Part shown: in pieces, positions 49,585 through 58,751 of the stretch
Layout: the number at the start of each line of letters is the position of its first letter
Numbering within the stretch: position 1 is the first letter of the stretch
NCBI GenBank assembly: GCA_026004215.1
Contig: BPIR01000001.1
Span: 682,001-746,000 of the forward strand
Reading direction: 5' to 3'
Length of the DNA stretch: 64,000 nt
Source of the DNA: Candidatus Binatia bacterium
GTDB taxonomy: Bacteria > Desulfobacterota > Binatia > HRBIN30
Notes under the pieces: model-generated
What the model was told of the DNA's origin: nothing
Database searches by the model: none
The model's input: the letters and a program-made list of their open reading frames with translations, nothing else
Translations under genes and position numbers: made by a program

Positions 49585-50637
49585 TCAACAGCACCATCTG
49601 GCTGGTCGCAGGCACACTTTGAGGCAGCCGCCCAGCTTCCGGTCGAACGTTCGATAGGCCAGCGGCGCCTCAGCCAATGAAAAACTATGCGTGAGCATGG
49701 TGCGCGGTTGCAGTCGGCCGTGGCGGACCAGCGCCTCCAAGCGGCCCAAGTACCGCGGCACGTTAACAAGCCCGACCCGAAAACTGATGTCTTTCAAGAA
49801 TGCGCTGCCGAGCGGGAAGGACACGTCGGACCGCACGAGCACGCCGACCATGGACACGCGCCCACCGGTGGAAACTGCGTCCATGGCCAGATGCAACGTG
49901 GCCTCGCTGCCTACGGCTTCGATCACCGCGTTCGCACCCCGGCCACCGGTGATCTCACCCAGGTAAGACGTGGCCTCTGCCGCAGTCGCAAACACGGTCG
50001 CTCCAAAGCGCTGGGCCCAACAGCGCCGCTCCTCGATCGGGTCGAGCGCGGCAATGACGGACGGACCAAACAATTGCGCGCACTGAATCGCACAAAGCCC
50101 GACGGGTCCACATCCAATGACCAGCACTACGTCTCCGGGAGCGATGCTCGCGTTTTCGGCTGCGTACAGTCCGGTCGGATAAATGTCCGTGAGGAGCAGC
50201 GCATCACCGTCCTCCATTTCCGCAGGCAGCGGCCAGAGATTGAAATCCGCGTACGGCACCGCCACTTTTTCCGCCTGCGTTCCCGGCAGGAACGGCGATA
50301 CACCGAACACTTTGACCGCAAGAGTCGTGCATCCTACCGGATAACCCGCGCGACACGCCGGACAGCTTCCGCAACCAATCACGGCGGGAATCAACACGCG
50401 ATCGCCTGGCCGCACACGGCTCACTTGGCTACCCACAGCCTCCACGACGCCGACCGCCTCGTGGCCCAAGATCGTTCCCGGCACAACGGGAACGGTTTCG
50501 TGAAACAAATGAAGATCGGACCCACAAATGGAAGCCGCGCTCACCCGCACGATCGCCCCGTGAACACCGGGCAGCTCCGGTTCCGGTACGTCCGCCACTG
50601 CGACTCGTTCCCTTCCCTCCCAAACGACGGCTTCCAT
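49585..50637 (-). CDS. Zinc-dependent alcohol dehydrogenase (MDR family)
   Basis: A 350-residue medium-chain dehydrogenase. The catalytic-zinc site uses Cys in ASICGSDLHLF and His-Glu in LGHEAVGVVEAVG. The structural-zinc loop has four cysteines in CGSCPACRAGYPVGC. The NAD(P)-binding Rossmann motif is VLVIGCGPVGLCAIQ. The best overall resemblance is to formaldehyde/threonine-type or sorbitol-type dehydrogenases, but the substrate cannot be fixed. It starts 17 bases after the DUF456 gene, so the two form an operon. Confidence 0.92.
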   Translation of the reverse strand: MEAVVWEGRERVAVADVPEPELPGVHGAIVRVSAASICGSDLHLFHETVPVVPGTILGHEAVGVVEAVGSQVSRVRPGDRVLIPAVIGCGSCPACRAGYPVGCTTLAVKVFGVSPFLPGTQAEKVAVPYADFNLWPLPAEMEDGDALLLTDIYPTGLYAAENASIAPGDVVLVIGCGPVGLCAIQCAQLFGPSVIAALDPIEERRCWAQRFGATVFATAAEATSYLGEITGGRGANAVIEAVGSEATLHLAMDAVSTGGRVSMVGVLVRSDVSFPLGSAFLKDISFRVGLVNVPRYLGRLEALVRHGRLQPRTMLTHSFSLAEAPLAYRTFDRKLGGCLKVCLRPARWCC

Positions 50638-50654
50638 CTTCCGATCCTCGTTCC

Positions 50655-51161
50655 TCACCAGATCACGGCGCCAAGAAAGATCGCCGCAATCACCGCTGTG
50701 GCGCCGACTTTGCTCAAAAACCCCCACCAGCGCCCCTTCATTGCGGCCTTTCCCACGGCAAGGGTTTCCTTCAAGCTCGCTCCTTCCCACTGAGCGGCCA
50801 GGGCGGCTCCCACGAAACTTCCGGCTAGACTTCCGAACAAAGCGCCCAGTCCGAAAAGCAACGGAGCGCCCACTAGAGCTCCCAGAAGACCGCCAAGGAC
50901 GGCGCCCACTGTTACTCGCCAAGAGGCTCGTTGCTGTGTGGCTGCGGCCGCGCCCAACCAAAATTCCAAGCACTCGCTGAGAAACGCGACGGCCGCCATC
51001 CCGACGAGACTGCCCCAACCCAAGACCGAGAAGCCCGTCCACCAGGCGAACACGCTGCCCACCACGCAGACAAACCACGGACCTGGAAGTCCCAGCACAA
51101 CGAGAATCACACCCACGGCGCCCCCAAACACGGCGAGGAAGACACCCACCCACTGTTCCAT
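50655..51161 (-). CDS. DUF456-family membrane protein
   Basis: A 168-residue polytopic protein with about four to five hydrophobic segments and the Gly-rich pattern of DUF456. It opens with AVFGGAVGVILVVLGLPGPW and has a duplicated Gly-zipper-like stretch (GGLLGALVGAPLLFGLGALFGSLAGSF, seen in two parts). Function of the family is unknown. It is the first gene of a pair with the alcohol dehydrogenase. Divergent from the sensor kinase, with 148 bases between. Confidence 0.85.
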   Translation of the reverse strand: MEQWVGVFLAVFGGAVGVILVVLGLPGPWFVCVVGSVFAWWTGFSVLGWGSLVGMAAVAFLSECLEFWLGAAAATQQRASWRVTVGAVLGGLLGALVGAPLLFGLGALFGSLAGSFVGAALAAQWEGASLKETLAVGKAAMKGRWWGFLSKVGATAVIAAIFLGAVIW

Positions 51162-51309
51162 CTTCGAACCCGCGTTTGCCCTGCAATGGAGGCTGAGTCA
51201 ATTCAGGTTCCGTTTGCCTGTGATCATGCCCTATGCGAGAGAAGAACCCCGTGAAGAGCGTACGGCCAACTGAAGTCGTGTGGATGTTCGGGGTTCGAGC
51301 CTGGCCCGC

Positions 51310-53349
51310 ATGAGTGCACCAACGACGCATCCCCACTGGGCTGTCCTCGTGGAACTCGGCACGGGTGGTCGGATCGAACGGATACACGCACAGGCAAAAA
51401 CCATTCTTGGCTACTCCATTGCCGAGCTTTGCGGGCAACAGGCCTTGCAATTTGTGCACCCCGGAGACGCTCCCGGGCTCGATCCACTTGTTGGATGGAC
51501 ACACCCGCGAATATTCCGTGTCCGTGACCCTACCGGATGTTGGCACCCGGTAAGGGGCTACGTGGTGGCGCGGCCCGAGGCCGGCCAGCCGGGTTCGACC
51601 CTAGTAGTTCTCGAAGCCGCCAGTGCCGCTCCGCTCGTGGAGCGGCAAGTCTATCTCCTCGAAGAGGCGGTGCGAAGCATTGCCACGGCGGAGCCCCCCG
51701 ATCTCGGTATCCAAGAAGTGCTCGAGCTCGTCGCGGAGGCCTTGCCGTGCGACCAGATTGCGGCCTTCTTATACGATGCCACCCGGGATGCGTATACCCT
51801 GTTTCGACATTACGGCCTCAGCGAAAACGCATTAGGGTTCCTCGTGCGGGCGGCGTTTCCAGTGGGTCAGCCCTTTGGGGGCCGGGTCACCCGCGGCGAA
51901 ATCCTCGTCGTGAACGACGTTGCCGAGCAACCCTTTCTCCCTCCAGCCCTGTGCGAATATTTTGGGATTGCCGTTTACGTGGCCGTGCCAATCCGGGCTT
52001 ACGAACGTCACTTCGGGGCCTTGATCGCTGCAAGAAACTCCGCAGCGTGTCCCTTCGCGCAACAAGAAGCTCAGACGCTCCGATCCCTGGGGCGGCAAAT
52101 TGCCATCGCCGTCGAGATGCGCGAAGCAATGGAATCCCAGCGGAGACAAGCCGACTCGGCGCAGGTGCTGGCAAATATCGCGCGAGAAAGCTTGAGTATT
52201 TTCTCACATCCCTCACCCTTGGACCGCTTCTGCGAACTGACCTGCAACGAGATCGAGTGTGACTTTAGCCACCTGTGGCTTTGGCACGATGGCGAGCAGC
52301 GATTCGAGGTCGTCGGCGGTTTTGGCGACAGCCGGGAAGAGCGACTGGTCATGGAGGCAATGTGGCTCCACCCTCCTCTGGCCTTGGAGTGGCGCCAAAC
52401 ACTCGCCGAACGCGGGCACATCTTATTGCCGGAAGCATCAATCCAAGCATTGTCGTTTTTCCCGCCGTTGTCCGCCGAACCGGCCGCCCCTCGCTACGTT
52501 GCAGCGTTGCGAAGAGGAAGCGAGATCATCGGATTCCAAAGTAGTGGGTACCGCAATGCCCGAGTGTTCGAGCCGCACAGGTTGCAGCTTTTGAACGGTG
52601 TGGCGCAATTAGCCTCCTTGGTCGTTGAGCACGTTGTGGCGCTTCGCGAGCTAGACCAGGCTAGCCGTACCAAGTCCGAGTTCGTCGCCGCAATGTCGCA
52701 TGAAATCCGCACACCGCTGAATGTTATCTTGGGGTACACGGATCTGCTTCTCGATGGTGCCTTCGGCCCCTTGAACGAAGAGCAAGATCATACCCTTCGG
52801 CGCGTGCGCTTACGCGGTCGCGAGCTCTTTGACTTGCTCTCCAACACACTCGACTTCAACCGAATCGAATCCGGAACGCTGCTCCCTCGGCTGCAAGAAG
52901 TGGACTTGCACGCCGTCGTGCACGCCGTTTTACACGAACTCAAAGACCAGCACGAAGCCAAGGGCCTGAGCCTGACCACTGAGATGCCCGCGCAACCGTT
53001 GCGGTGGGTCACGGACCCGGACAAGTTACGGGTCATTCTTCGCAACTTAGTCGGAAACGCCGTGAAATTCACGGAGCAAGGCGGGGTTCGAGTCCAAGTC
53101 ACCGTGCGGGATCGCTATTTGACCATTCGCGTTTCCGACACGGGAATCGGTATCGCGCCCGAGCACATACACGAAATTTTCGAGCCGTATCGCCAGGTTG
53201 GCGGGGACCATTACTCTACCGCCGGGGTCGGCCTCGGTCTGTTCATTGTCCGGCGCCTGGTCGAGATGTTAGGGGGCCACATTACTGTCGAGAGTCGCCC
53301 GGGCGAGGGCTCGACGTTTACTGTCGTACTGCCCTCCGGTAGCAGTTGA
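51310..53349 (+). CDS. Orphan sensor histidine kinase with PAS and two GAF domains
   Basis: A 679-residue soluble kinase. A PAS domain (~5-100) opens it. GAF 1 (~120-280) has LPCDQIAAFLYD and FGIAVYVAVPI. GAF 2 (~305-450) has IECDFSHLWLWHDGEQRFEV. HisKA holds phospho-His464 in MSHEIRTPLNVILGY. The HATPase has LRNLVGNAVKFTEQGG, VSDTGIGIAPEH and GVGLGLFIVRRLVEMLGG. No membrane helices and no receiver domain. No response regulator gene is adjacent, so its partner is elsewhere. ATG 51310 is preferred to the GTG 30 bases upstream. Signals read by the GAF domains are unknown. Confidence 0.93.
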   Translation: MSAPTTHPHWAVLVELGTGGRIERIHAQAKTILGYSIAELCGQQALQFVHPGDAPGLDPLVGWTHPRIFRVRDPTGCWHPVRGYVVARPEAGQPGSTLVVLEAASAAPLVERQVYLLEEAVRSIATAEPPDLGIQEVLELVAEALPCDQIAAFLYDATRDAYTLFRHYGLSENALGFLVRAAFPVGQPFGGRVTRGEILVVNDVAEQPFLPPALCEYFGIAVYVAVPIRAYERHFGALIAARNSAACPFAQQEAQTLRSLGRQIAIAVEMREAMESQRRQADSAQVLANIARESLSIFSHPSPLDRFCELTCNEIECDFSHLWLWHDGEQRFEVVGGFGDSREERLVMEAMWLHPPLALEWRQTLAERGHILLPEASIQALSFFPPLSAEPAAPRYVAALRRGSEIIGFQSSGYRNARVFEPHRLQLLNGVAQLASLVVEHVVALRELDQASRTKSEFVAAMSHEIRTPLNVILGYTDLLLDGAFGPLNEEQDHTLRRVRLRGRELFDLLSNTLDFNRIESGTLLPRLQEVDLHAVVHAVLHELKDQHEAKGLSLTTEMPAQPLRWVTDPDKLRVILRNLVGNAVKFTEQGGVRVQVTVRDRYLTIRVSDTGIGIAPEHIHEIFEPYRQVGGDHYSTAGVGLGLFIVRRLVEMLGGHITVESRPGEGSTFTVVLPSGSS

Positions 53350-53679
53350 GCACCAGGGGACTCCGGGCGAACCGCGTCGCACTTCGTCGCCCGCGATCTA
53401 CATCTGCAGGAGTGGCGCTCGCCGCAGGAAGACGGGGCTCATGCTCCCAGCGGGAGGCCTCCTCGTTCCGGCCTGGCAAACACGGCTATCCGGCGACTCC
53501 CCTCTTCTCACTTTTCACAACCCACCACAGCGGAATTCCCACCATGTAGAAGCCTTCAGCCCTGTCATCCGCGGTTCGTCCGACCGGTCGGTCGTCGTGG
53601 TCACGGCACAGAGATTGTTAACGCAGCAACGACGCCGGGCGGTCCGGCAAGAACGTCAGAACGAGAAGGAGGGACAACC
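53350..53679. other. Intergenic region before the di-iron operon
   Basis: 330 bases with no gene. It contains the 12-bp palindrome listed separately, a GAATTC-centred short palindrome, and the AAGGAGGG ribosome site of the first di-iron gene. The promoter of that operon must lie here, but no -35/-10 pair stands out. Confidence 0.5.
53580..53591. promoter_or_regulatory. Perfect palindrome, putative TetR-type operator
   Basis: CCGACCGGTCGG is a perfect 12-bp palindrome 88 bases before the di-iron operon. GACCGGTCGGTC-type palindromes are typical of sites bound by TetR-family repressors. No regulator gene is adjacent. The assignment rests on symmetry and position only. Confidence 0.45.
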
Positions 53680-54564
53680 ATGGCGGATTTTTTGGCGGCG
53701 TACTCGATTCAAAACTGGCTGGAGTCGTGCCCCCAGGGGTACCTCATGGGCACGGTTTACGGCCACCGGCCAGGAGAAGAGGAGCCAGCGGCGCTGATGG
53801 AAAACGAAGTGTTGCGGGAAGAAGCGATCCGCACCACGGTTCAGCTTGTGGTGGGCGAACGCTGCGCCTTGGCGGCGTCTTCGGGCCTGATTAACGCGGC
53901 TCCGGACGAGGCCAGCAAGCGCTTTCTTGCCACGCAAACTCTCGATGAGGCCCGCCACGTGGAAATCTTCACCCAACGCCTTCTCGACCTTGGGGTACCC
54001 AAGAAAGATCTGGAGAGCACGATCCAGCATTTCGCCAACCCGAACTTGGTCAAGTTCGCCGAGGTTTTGCTCGAAAAGGTAGACAAAAAGGACTTCGTGG
54101 CCGGCGTGGTCGGACAAAACATCGTGCTCGAGGGCATGGCATTTAGCGTGTTCGAGATGATGTACGCCGTATCGGAGCCCACCAACCCGAAGTTCGCCCA
54201 CACGCTTTCGGGTACGATTGCCGATGAGCGCCGGCATGTGGGTTTCGGCGAGAACCGCATCGGGTCGTTGATCAAAGAACATCCCGAGCGCAAACCGGAC
54301 ATCGAAAAGCTGCAAAAAGAAATGTCGTACTGGATGCTCGCGACCTTTGCCGACGCGTTCCGCAATAATCCGGCCCGTTCGGAATGGAAGCGGCTCGAAG
54401 GCGAACTGACGCGCAGTGGCGCCCACGCCCAGTGGCACGGTGCTGATTTGTTTACGATGGAACCGGAGGAAATGGAGCAACTGCTCGCCGACACGGTCCT
54501 CAAGGAATTCAAGATCCGCCTCGGCCGCATTGGGGTCGAGTACCAAACTCCGGCACGGCCGTAA
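53680..54564 (+). CDS. Ferritin-like di-iron carboxylate protein (RNR R2/oxygenase type), first of a tandem pair
   Basis: A 294-residue four-helix-bundle protein with a complete di-iron ligand set. Glu60 (VVGERCALA) and Glu90-x2-His93 (LDEARHVEIF) come from one half. Glu151 (NIVLEGMAF) and Glu183-x2-His186 (ADERRHVGFGE) come from the other. This is the class I carboxylate-bridged pattern of R2, R2lox and N-oxygenase (AurF-like) proteins. It lacks a signal peptide. The AAGGAGGG site makes ATG 53680 certain. The paralogue follows after 30 bases. Oxygen activation is likely, but substrate is unknown; a length of ~290 fits R2lox-like enzymes. Confidence 0.85.
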   Translation: MADFLAAYSIQNWLESCPQGYLMGTVYGHRPGEEEPAALMENEVLREEAIRTTVQLVVGERCALAASSGLINAAPDEASKRFLATQTLDEARHVEIFTQRLLDLGVPKKDLESTIQHFANPNLVKFAEVLLEKVDKKDFVAGVVGQNIVLEGMAFSVFEMMYAVSEPTNPKFAHTLSGTIADERRHVGFGENRIGSLIKEHPERKPDIEKLQKEMSYWMLATFADAFRNNPARSEWKRLEGELTRSGAHAQWHGADLFTMEPEEMEQLLADTVLKEFKIRLGRIGVEYQTPARP

Positions 54565-54594
54565 TGGCTTAACGGGCTCGGTAGGAGGGATCCG

Positions 54595-55386
54595 GTGGAT
54601 ACCGTCCCTGGCAACGAGGGAGTCGAGCTCCACGATTTACCCCCGGAGGAGTTTTACGACCGCGTACACTCGTTCGAATTTTGGTTTCAGGCGGTGCAGG
54701 GCTATTTGTCCCACAAGGTGTACGGGGTCGACCCGAACCTCCCTGCGGCAACTCTTCCGGACCTCGACCGCGACCGTCTCGTCACCGTGCTGTGCAATTA
54801 CTGCATCGGGGAGACGGCAGCTCTCGAGGGAGCCAGCGGCCTCATCGCGATTGCCCCAAACCGGCAAACGAAAATCTTCCTCGCCACACAAGTGGTGGAT
54901 GAAGGCCGCCACCTCGAAGTATTCTTGCACCGCTTAGCCCTCTTGGGTGTGGCGGACGCGGAACGCGAAGTAGAACGCCGTGGAAGTCGTAGCCTCTTGC
55001 TGTTCAAACGCCGACTGCTGGAACTCGTACAAAGCAAGGATTGGGAGGCGGCAATTTTCGCCCAAAACGTCATCCTCGAATCACTGGAGTTCACTGTCTT
55101 CCAAAGCCACGCCCAAGAAGCAGATCCGATCACGCGCGACTTGCTACTCGGTATCGTGAAGGACGAACGCAGGCATATCGGCTTCGGCGAAAACGAGCTC
55201 GGCCGCCGCCTTCAGGCAGCTCCGCACATCCGGGCGCGGCTCGGCCAAGTCAAGCGCGAGCTCGATCACCTCGTGCTCGATACTCTGGAAGAGACGCTAC
55301 TCGAAATCGGCGCCGACGCGACGGAACGACAAAAACTCGGGCGGGCTTACCTCGAAGCAGCAGCACGTTTGGGGTTAGGAACATGA
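54595..55386 (+). CDS. Ferritin-like di-iron carboxylate protein, second of the tandem pair
   Basis: A 263-residue paralogue of the preceding protein, also ligand-complete. Glu73 (CIGETAALEG), Glu103-x2-His106 (VDEGRHLEVF), Glu162 (NVILESLEF) and Glu191-x2-His194 (KDERRHIGFGE). The spacing matches the first paralogue closely, so the two probably form a heterodimer or arose by tandem duplication. It starts at GTG with AGGAGGG six bases upstream. The stop overlaps the zinc-ribbon gene by four bases. Both keep all metal ligands, so neither looks like a dead partner. Confidence 0.85.
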   Translation: MDTVPGNEGVELHDLPPEEFYDRVHSFEFWFQAVQGYLSHKVYGVDPNLPAATLPDLDRDRLVTVLCNYCIGETAALEGASGLIAIAPNRQTKIFLATQVVDEGRHLEVFLHRLALLGVADAEREVERRGSRSLLLFKRRLLELVQSKDWEAAIFAQNVILESLEFTVFQSHAQEADPITRDLLLGIVKDERRHIGFGENELGRRLQAAPHIRARLGQVKRELDHLVLDTLEETLLEIGADATERQKLGRAYLEAAARLGLGT

Positions 55387-55688
55387 ACGATCCCTTGGAA
55401 CACACGGTGGAAACGCCAGGCGTCGAAACGCGCCCCCGGCAGCGGTTCGAACTCGAGGACACCGGCTTTGACGAGGTACCTCCTCGCTTTCGCAAGTTTT
55501 ACCGCCGCTGGCGCGGGCCTGGGGACACCCTCGGCCCCAACGAGGTGATTTGTCCGGTGTGCAAAGTGGTCATCCGCTCCACCCGCGAGCTGCGGCCTGG
55601 GGATCGTGTGTACTGCATGCCTTGCATGTCCCGCCTAGTCATCGTGCGGGGCGAGGACGGCCGCCTCGAAGCGCGGGTAGCGTACTGA
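55383..55688 (+). CDS. Small zinc-ribbon/rubredoxin-like protein, partner of the di-iron pair
   Basis: A 101-residue protein with four cysteines in two knuckles, Cys57/Cys60 (ICPVCKV) and Cys78/Cys81 (YCMPCMS), separated by 17 residues. This could hold zinc, or iron as in rubredoxin. Residues 1-50 are acidic then basic (PPRFRKFYRRWRG). The ATG overlaps the stop of the second di-iron gene (ATGA), so it is made with them. It might donate electrons or act as a chaperone or DNA-binding partner. None of these can be told from sequence. No known family recognised. Confidence 0.75.
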   Translation: MNDPLEHTVETPGVETRPRQRFELEDTGFDEVPPRFRKFYRRWRGPGDTLGPNEVICPVCKVVIRSTRELRPGDRVYCMPCMSRLVIVRGEDGRLEARVAY

Positions 55689-55723
55689 AACCCAAGGGCG
55701 AGGGTCGGGCTGACTTTTCGCGC

Positions 55724-56695
55724 CTAGCCTTTTAGGCCGAGCTCGTCGAGGAACTCTAACAAAGCGGCGTTCACCTCTTCCGGCTTTTCTTGCTGTGTCC
55801 AGTGACCACACTCGCGAATCAGCACCGTGCGCCTCAGCTTCGGTACCCATCTCTCCATTCCAGCAGCCATTTCCGGCCGCAGCACAGGGTCCCATTCCGC
55901 CGTGATCATCAACGCGGGCTGCGCAACCTTCGCCCCAGCTAAGTACGCCGTTGTTTCCCAGTTGCGTTCCATGTTCCGGTACCAGTTCAAGCCGCCCGTA
56001 AAGCCGGTCTGCTCGAACGCGCGCGCAAACACGTCGAAGTCTGCCGCGGTCATGTACGGCGGAAGCGGAGCGTCGCCCAAACGCTCCAGCAATCCACCTT
56101 CGCGCGCACCCCAGACGCCGGGCGGTGCACTGCGAACGCGCTCCACATTCTCCGCCTTCGTTTGCTGGTAAAACGCTCGCAGGCTACGGCGCACGTCGCG
56201 CCCGAGCTCTTCGTCCGCAACTCCTGGCTCCTGAAAATATAAAATGTAGTGGAATTGCCCTTGGGCCAACTGGCGCATGACGGCGAGTGGCGACACAGGA
56301 AGGCGCGGGAAAAAGGGCGTATTCACACCGACGACACCCGCAACTCGATGGGGTGCCAAAAGAGCCATCTGCCAAGTGACTAGACCACCCCAGTCATGAC
56401 CAACGACGACGGCTTGCTCGATGCCGAGGGCGTCCAGTAGTCCGGTCAGATCGCCGACTAAATGGTGAATGGAGTACTTGTCCACCTCCGCAGGCACGGT
56501 GGTTTCACCGTAGCCACGTTGATCTGGCGCGATGGCCCGATAACCCGCCTCCGCCAAGGCACGCAATTGATGGCGCCACGAGTACCAAATTTCCGGAAAC
56601 CCGTGACACAACAAAACTGGGAAACCTTCCCCAGCCTCGACCGCATGGATGCGAATGCCATTGACGTCCAGATAATGGTGCTGAAACTCGCTCAT
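55724..56695 (-). CDS. Soluble epoxide hydrolase (alpha/beta-hydrolase)
   Basis: A 323-residue alpha/beta-hydrolase that opens epoxides to diols. The oxyanion region is HGFPEIWYSWRHQ. The nucleophile is Asp in VVGHDWGG, giving an ester intermediate, and the acid Asp is in AEWDPVLRPE. The catalytic His is in CGHWTQQEKPE. The cap-domain tyrosines that activate the epoxide are plausible (FYQQTK, GGLNWYRNMERNW). ATG 56695 is chosen by homology; the frame is open upstream. It converges with the di-iron operon, 35 bases apart. Confidence 0.92.
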   Translation of the reverse strand: MSEFQHHYLDVNGIRIHAVEAGEGFPVLLCHGFPEIWYSWRHQLRALAEAGYRAIAPDQRGYGETTVPAEVDKYSIHHLVGDLTGLLDALGIEQAVVVGHDWGGLVTWQMALLAPHRVAGVVGVNTPFFPRLPVSPLAVMRQLAQGQFHYILYFQEPGVADEELGRDVRRSLRAFYQQTKAENVERVRSAPPGVWGAREGGLLERLGDAPLPPYMTAADFDVFARAFEQTGFTGGLNWYRNMERNWETTAYLAGAKVAQPALMITAEWDPVLRPEMAAGMERWVPKLRRTVLIRECGHWTQQEKPEEVNAALLEFLDELGLKG

Positions 56696-56754
56696 GCGCT
56701 TGGCGATCCCACGCTGCCGCCACTCGTGCAAGGGGGGCTCGTGCGAGCCGACTT

Positions 56755-58671
56755 CTAGCGCAATGTCAGCTTGCCCGTCTGCGGGCTCCGCACGAAACGC
56801 CAGTTGTAGATGTAAGCGTCCGGGCCGAGGCGCACGGCCACCGTCATTCCCAAATGGTCGGTACCGGCAAACTCGCTCAAGTCACCCCCTCGGGCGGTCA
56901 ATCGAATAGATGTCGTTCCTTGCGGGCGCGAAACCAACCTCAAAGCCACGGAGAAACCGTCCACGGTGCCGAAGAACCGGCCACGACCGTCTAAAGTCTC
57001 GATCGTTCCACACGAGTACGACTGCTCGTTGCGCCCATCCGACCAACGAATTTCGATCGGCCCCGCACTCGGCGGCGGATACGGGACGCGCGCACTCAAC
57101 GTCGCCTTACTCCCGGTACCGGCAAGTGGCACCAGCGTCGAGGTGCGCCGAGTGAACGCCTGGTTGACCACACTCGCCTCGCTGCCAGCCAAATCTCCGA
57201 CGGTACCCCGAGCAAGTTCGATCACCACACCGGACAGGCTCACGTTTAACTCTGCTGGTCCGCCAGGATCTGCCCCGGTGGAGGGCAAAATCTGGACCCG
57301 ATATCTGCCTTCGATCGCCTCTGGAATCGTCACTCGGACGTCTGGCACGGTGTCACCGTCGAAGTCGCCGCCCTCGTAGCGAGCCAAGGGTATCGTGCTG
57401 GTCAACCGGTTCACCAGTCGGCCGCTGGGGTCGAAGACAACGAGCTCCAGCTCTCCCCGTGCGCGGATCACCAAATGCTTGGCGGGATTGGTGGCCCAAA
57501 ACACCTCGAAGCCCCGATCGGCGTTTCGACCTACGGGATCGCAATTCGAGCGATACACCACTCGGCCACCCGTGGCCGTCAACTTCGGCCCGACAATGGA
57601 ACAATTCGCGGGGTGGGCTGTGACCTGAGTGAACGTTTTGCGCTGCCGGTTGAAAAGAAAAATCTCCGGCGACCGATCCGCGTTCAGCCCGACGAGGTCC
57701 TCGCGAGACACGAAGCCAATCCACTCGCCTTGCCCGTCGATTGTCGGTTGCTCCGCTTCGAACGGGCCCGCGAGTGTACTGCTGACTAAACTCGAATACC
57801 CGCTTTTGCGGCGAAGCCAAACCGCCGAAATATTGTCGGGGTTCAAGCCTCCGCCCAGGTTGCTGGAGGAAACGAAAACGATAAACCGGCCATCCCCGCT
57901 CACGGCGGGCGCACTGCTTTCCCCGAACCCCTCGACGTCGTTCGTGGCTTGGTACAGGAGGCGATCTTTGACGTCGTAAATCATGAGTTCCTGGCTGAAG
58001 TCCTCGTTGCGGCCGGTCAGATTGCTCGTGGACACGAACGCCACCAATGACCCGTCGCCCGCAATGGCCGGAGTGTAGCTTTCCCCTTCCCCCTCGGGAT
58101 CGCGGCTCAACGGCATGTTGCCAGACCGATTGAAGAGATACACCTCGTTACTGAAGTCGGGATTCCTTGCGCGCAAGTTGCTGGTAGTCTCGAATGCTAT
58201 TCTCCGCCCTTTGAAATCGATCGCCGGAAGCACACTCGAGCCATCGCCGAGACGGTCGCGCGTCACCTGATAAAAGCGCTTGCGAACCCGGTCGTAGCGG
58301 AAGATTTCTTCACTGCCGTCGGCGTTACGGCCGGTGTAGTCCGCGTCGGATGAAAACGCGATGTAACGGCCATCGCCAGAGATGACCGGGTCGTTTCCAC
58401 CCTGGGTGGTAATGCGAGTGAACTGATCTTCTTGCGCATCGTACACGAAGACATTGTTCACGGGCGTAGGGTTCAAGCCTGCGACGTTCGCCGTGGAAGC
58501 AAATACGATCCAGCGGCCACTGGCATCCACCGAAGCCCCACCCACAGACCGACCCGGCGGAGTATCCGTGACCTGAACGATCTCCGCCGAAGCTGCCGAG
58601 CTGAGGAACAGTACGCACGCCAGAAGAGTCGTCTTCGAGGTCTGTAGCCCGGGAGTCATTGCCACTGCCAT
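56755..58671 (-). CDS. Secreted TolB/PD40-type beta-propeller protein, unknown function
   Basis: A 638-residue exported protein. The signal peptide (TLLACVLFLSSAASA) leads into repeated WD40-like PD40 blades: DASGRWIVFASTANV, SGDGRYIAFSSDAD, GDGSLVAFVSTSNL and SGDGRFIVFVSSSNL. Each ends with a strand that names the field read out. The last ~200 residues are beta-sandwich-like (FDPSGRLVNRLT). There is no enzyme motif. Such propellers bind proteins or polysaccharides. The start at 58671 has no clear ribosome site; an ATG four codons later (58659) is equally possible. Divergent from the peroxiredoxin. Confidence 0.82.
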   Translation of the reverse strand: MAVAMTPGLQTSKTTLLACVLFLSSAASAEIVQVTDTPPGRSVGGASVDASGRWIVFASTANVAGLNPTPVNNVFVYDAQEDQFTRITTQGGNDPVISGDGRYIAFSSDADYTGRNADGSEEIFRYDRVRKRFYQVTRDRLGDGSSVLPAIDFKGRRIAFETTSNLRARNPDFSNEVYLFNRSGNMPLSRDPEGEGESYTPAIAGDGSLVAFVSTSNLTGRNEDFSQELMIYDVKDRLLYQATNDVEGFGESSAPAVSGDGRFIVFVSSSNLGGGLNPDNISAVWLRRKSGYSSLVSSTLAGPFEAEQPTIDGQGEWIGFVSREDLVGLNADRSPEIFLFNRQRKTFTQVTAHPANCSIVGPKLTATGGRVVYRSNCDPVGRNADRGFEVFWATNPAKHLVIRARGELELVVFDPSGRLVNRLTSTIPLARYEGGDFDGDTVPDVRVTIPEAIEGRYRVQILPSTGADPGGPAELNVSLSGVVIELARGTVGDLAGSEASVVNQAFTRRTSTLVPLAGTGSKATLSARVPYPPPSAGPIEIRWSDGRNEQSYSCGTIETLDGRGRFFGTVDGFSVALRLVSRPQGTTSIRLTARGGDLSEFAGTDHLGMTVAVRLGPDAYIYNWRFVRSPQTGKLTLR

Positions 58672-58751
58672 TGTCGCCGCAACGCAACCGGTGTCAACGC
58701 AAATCTACGGTACTGGATTCGCCATTTCGGCTGTGTCATAGGGGTTTCACT

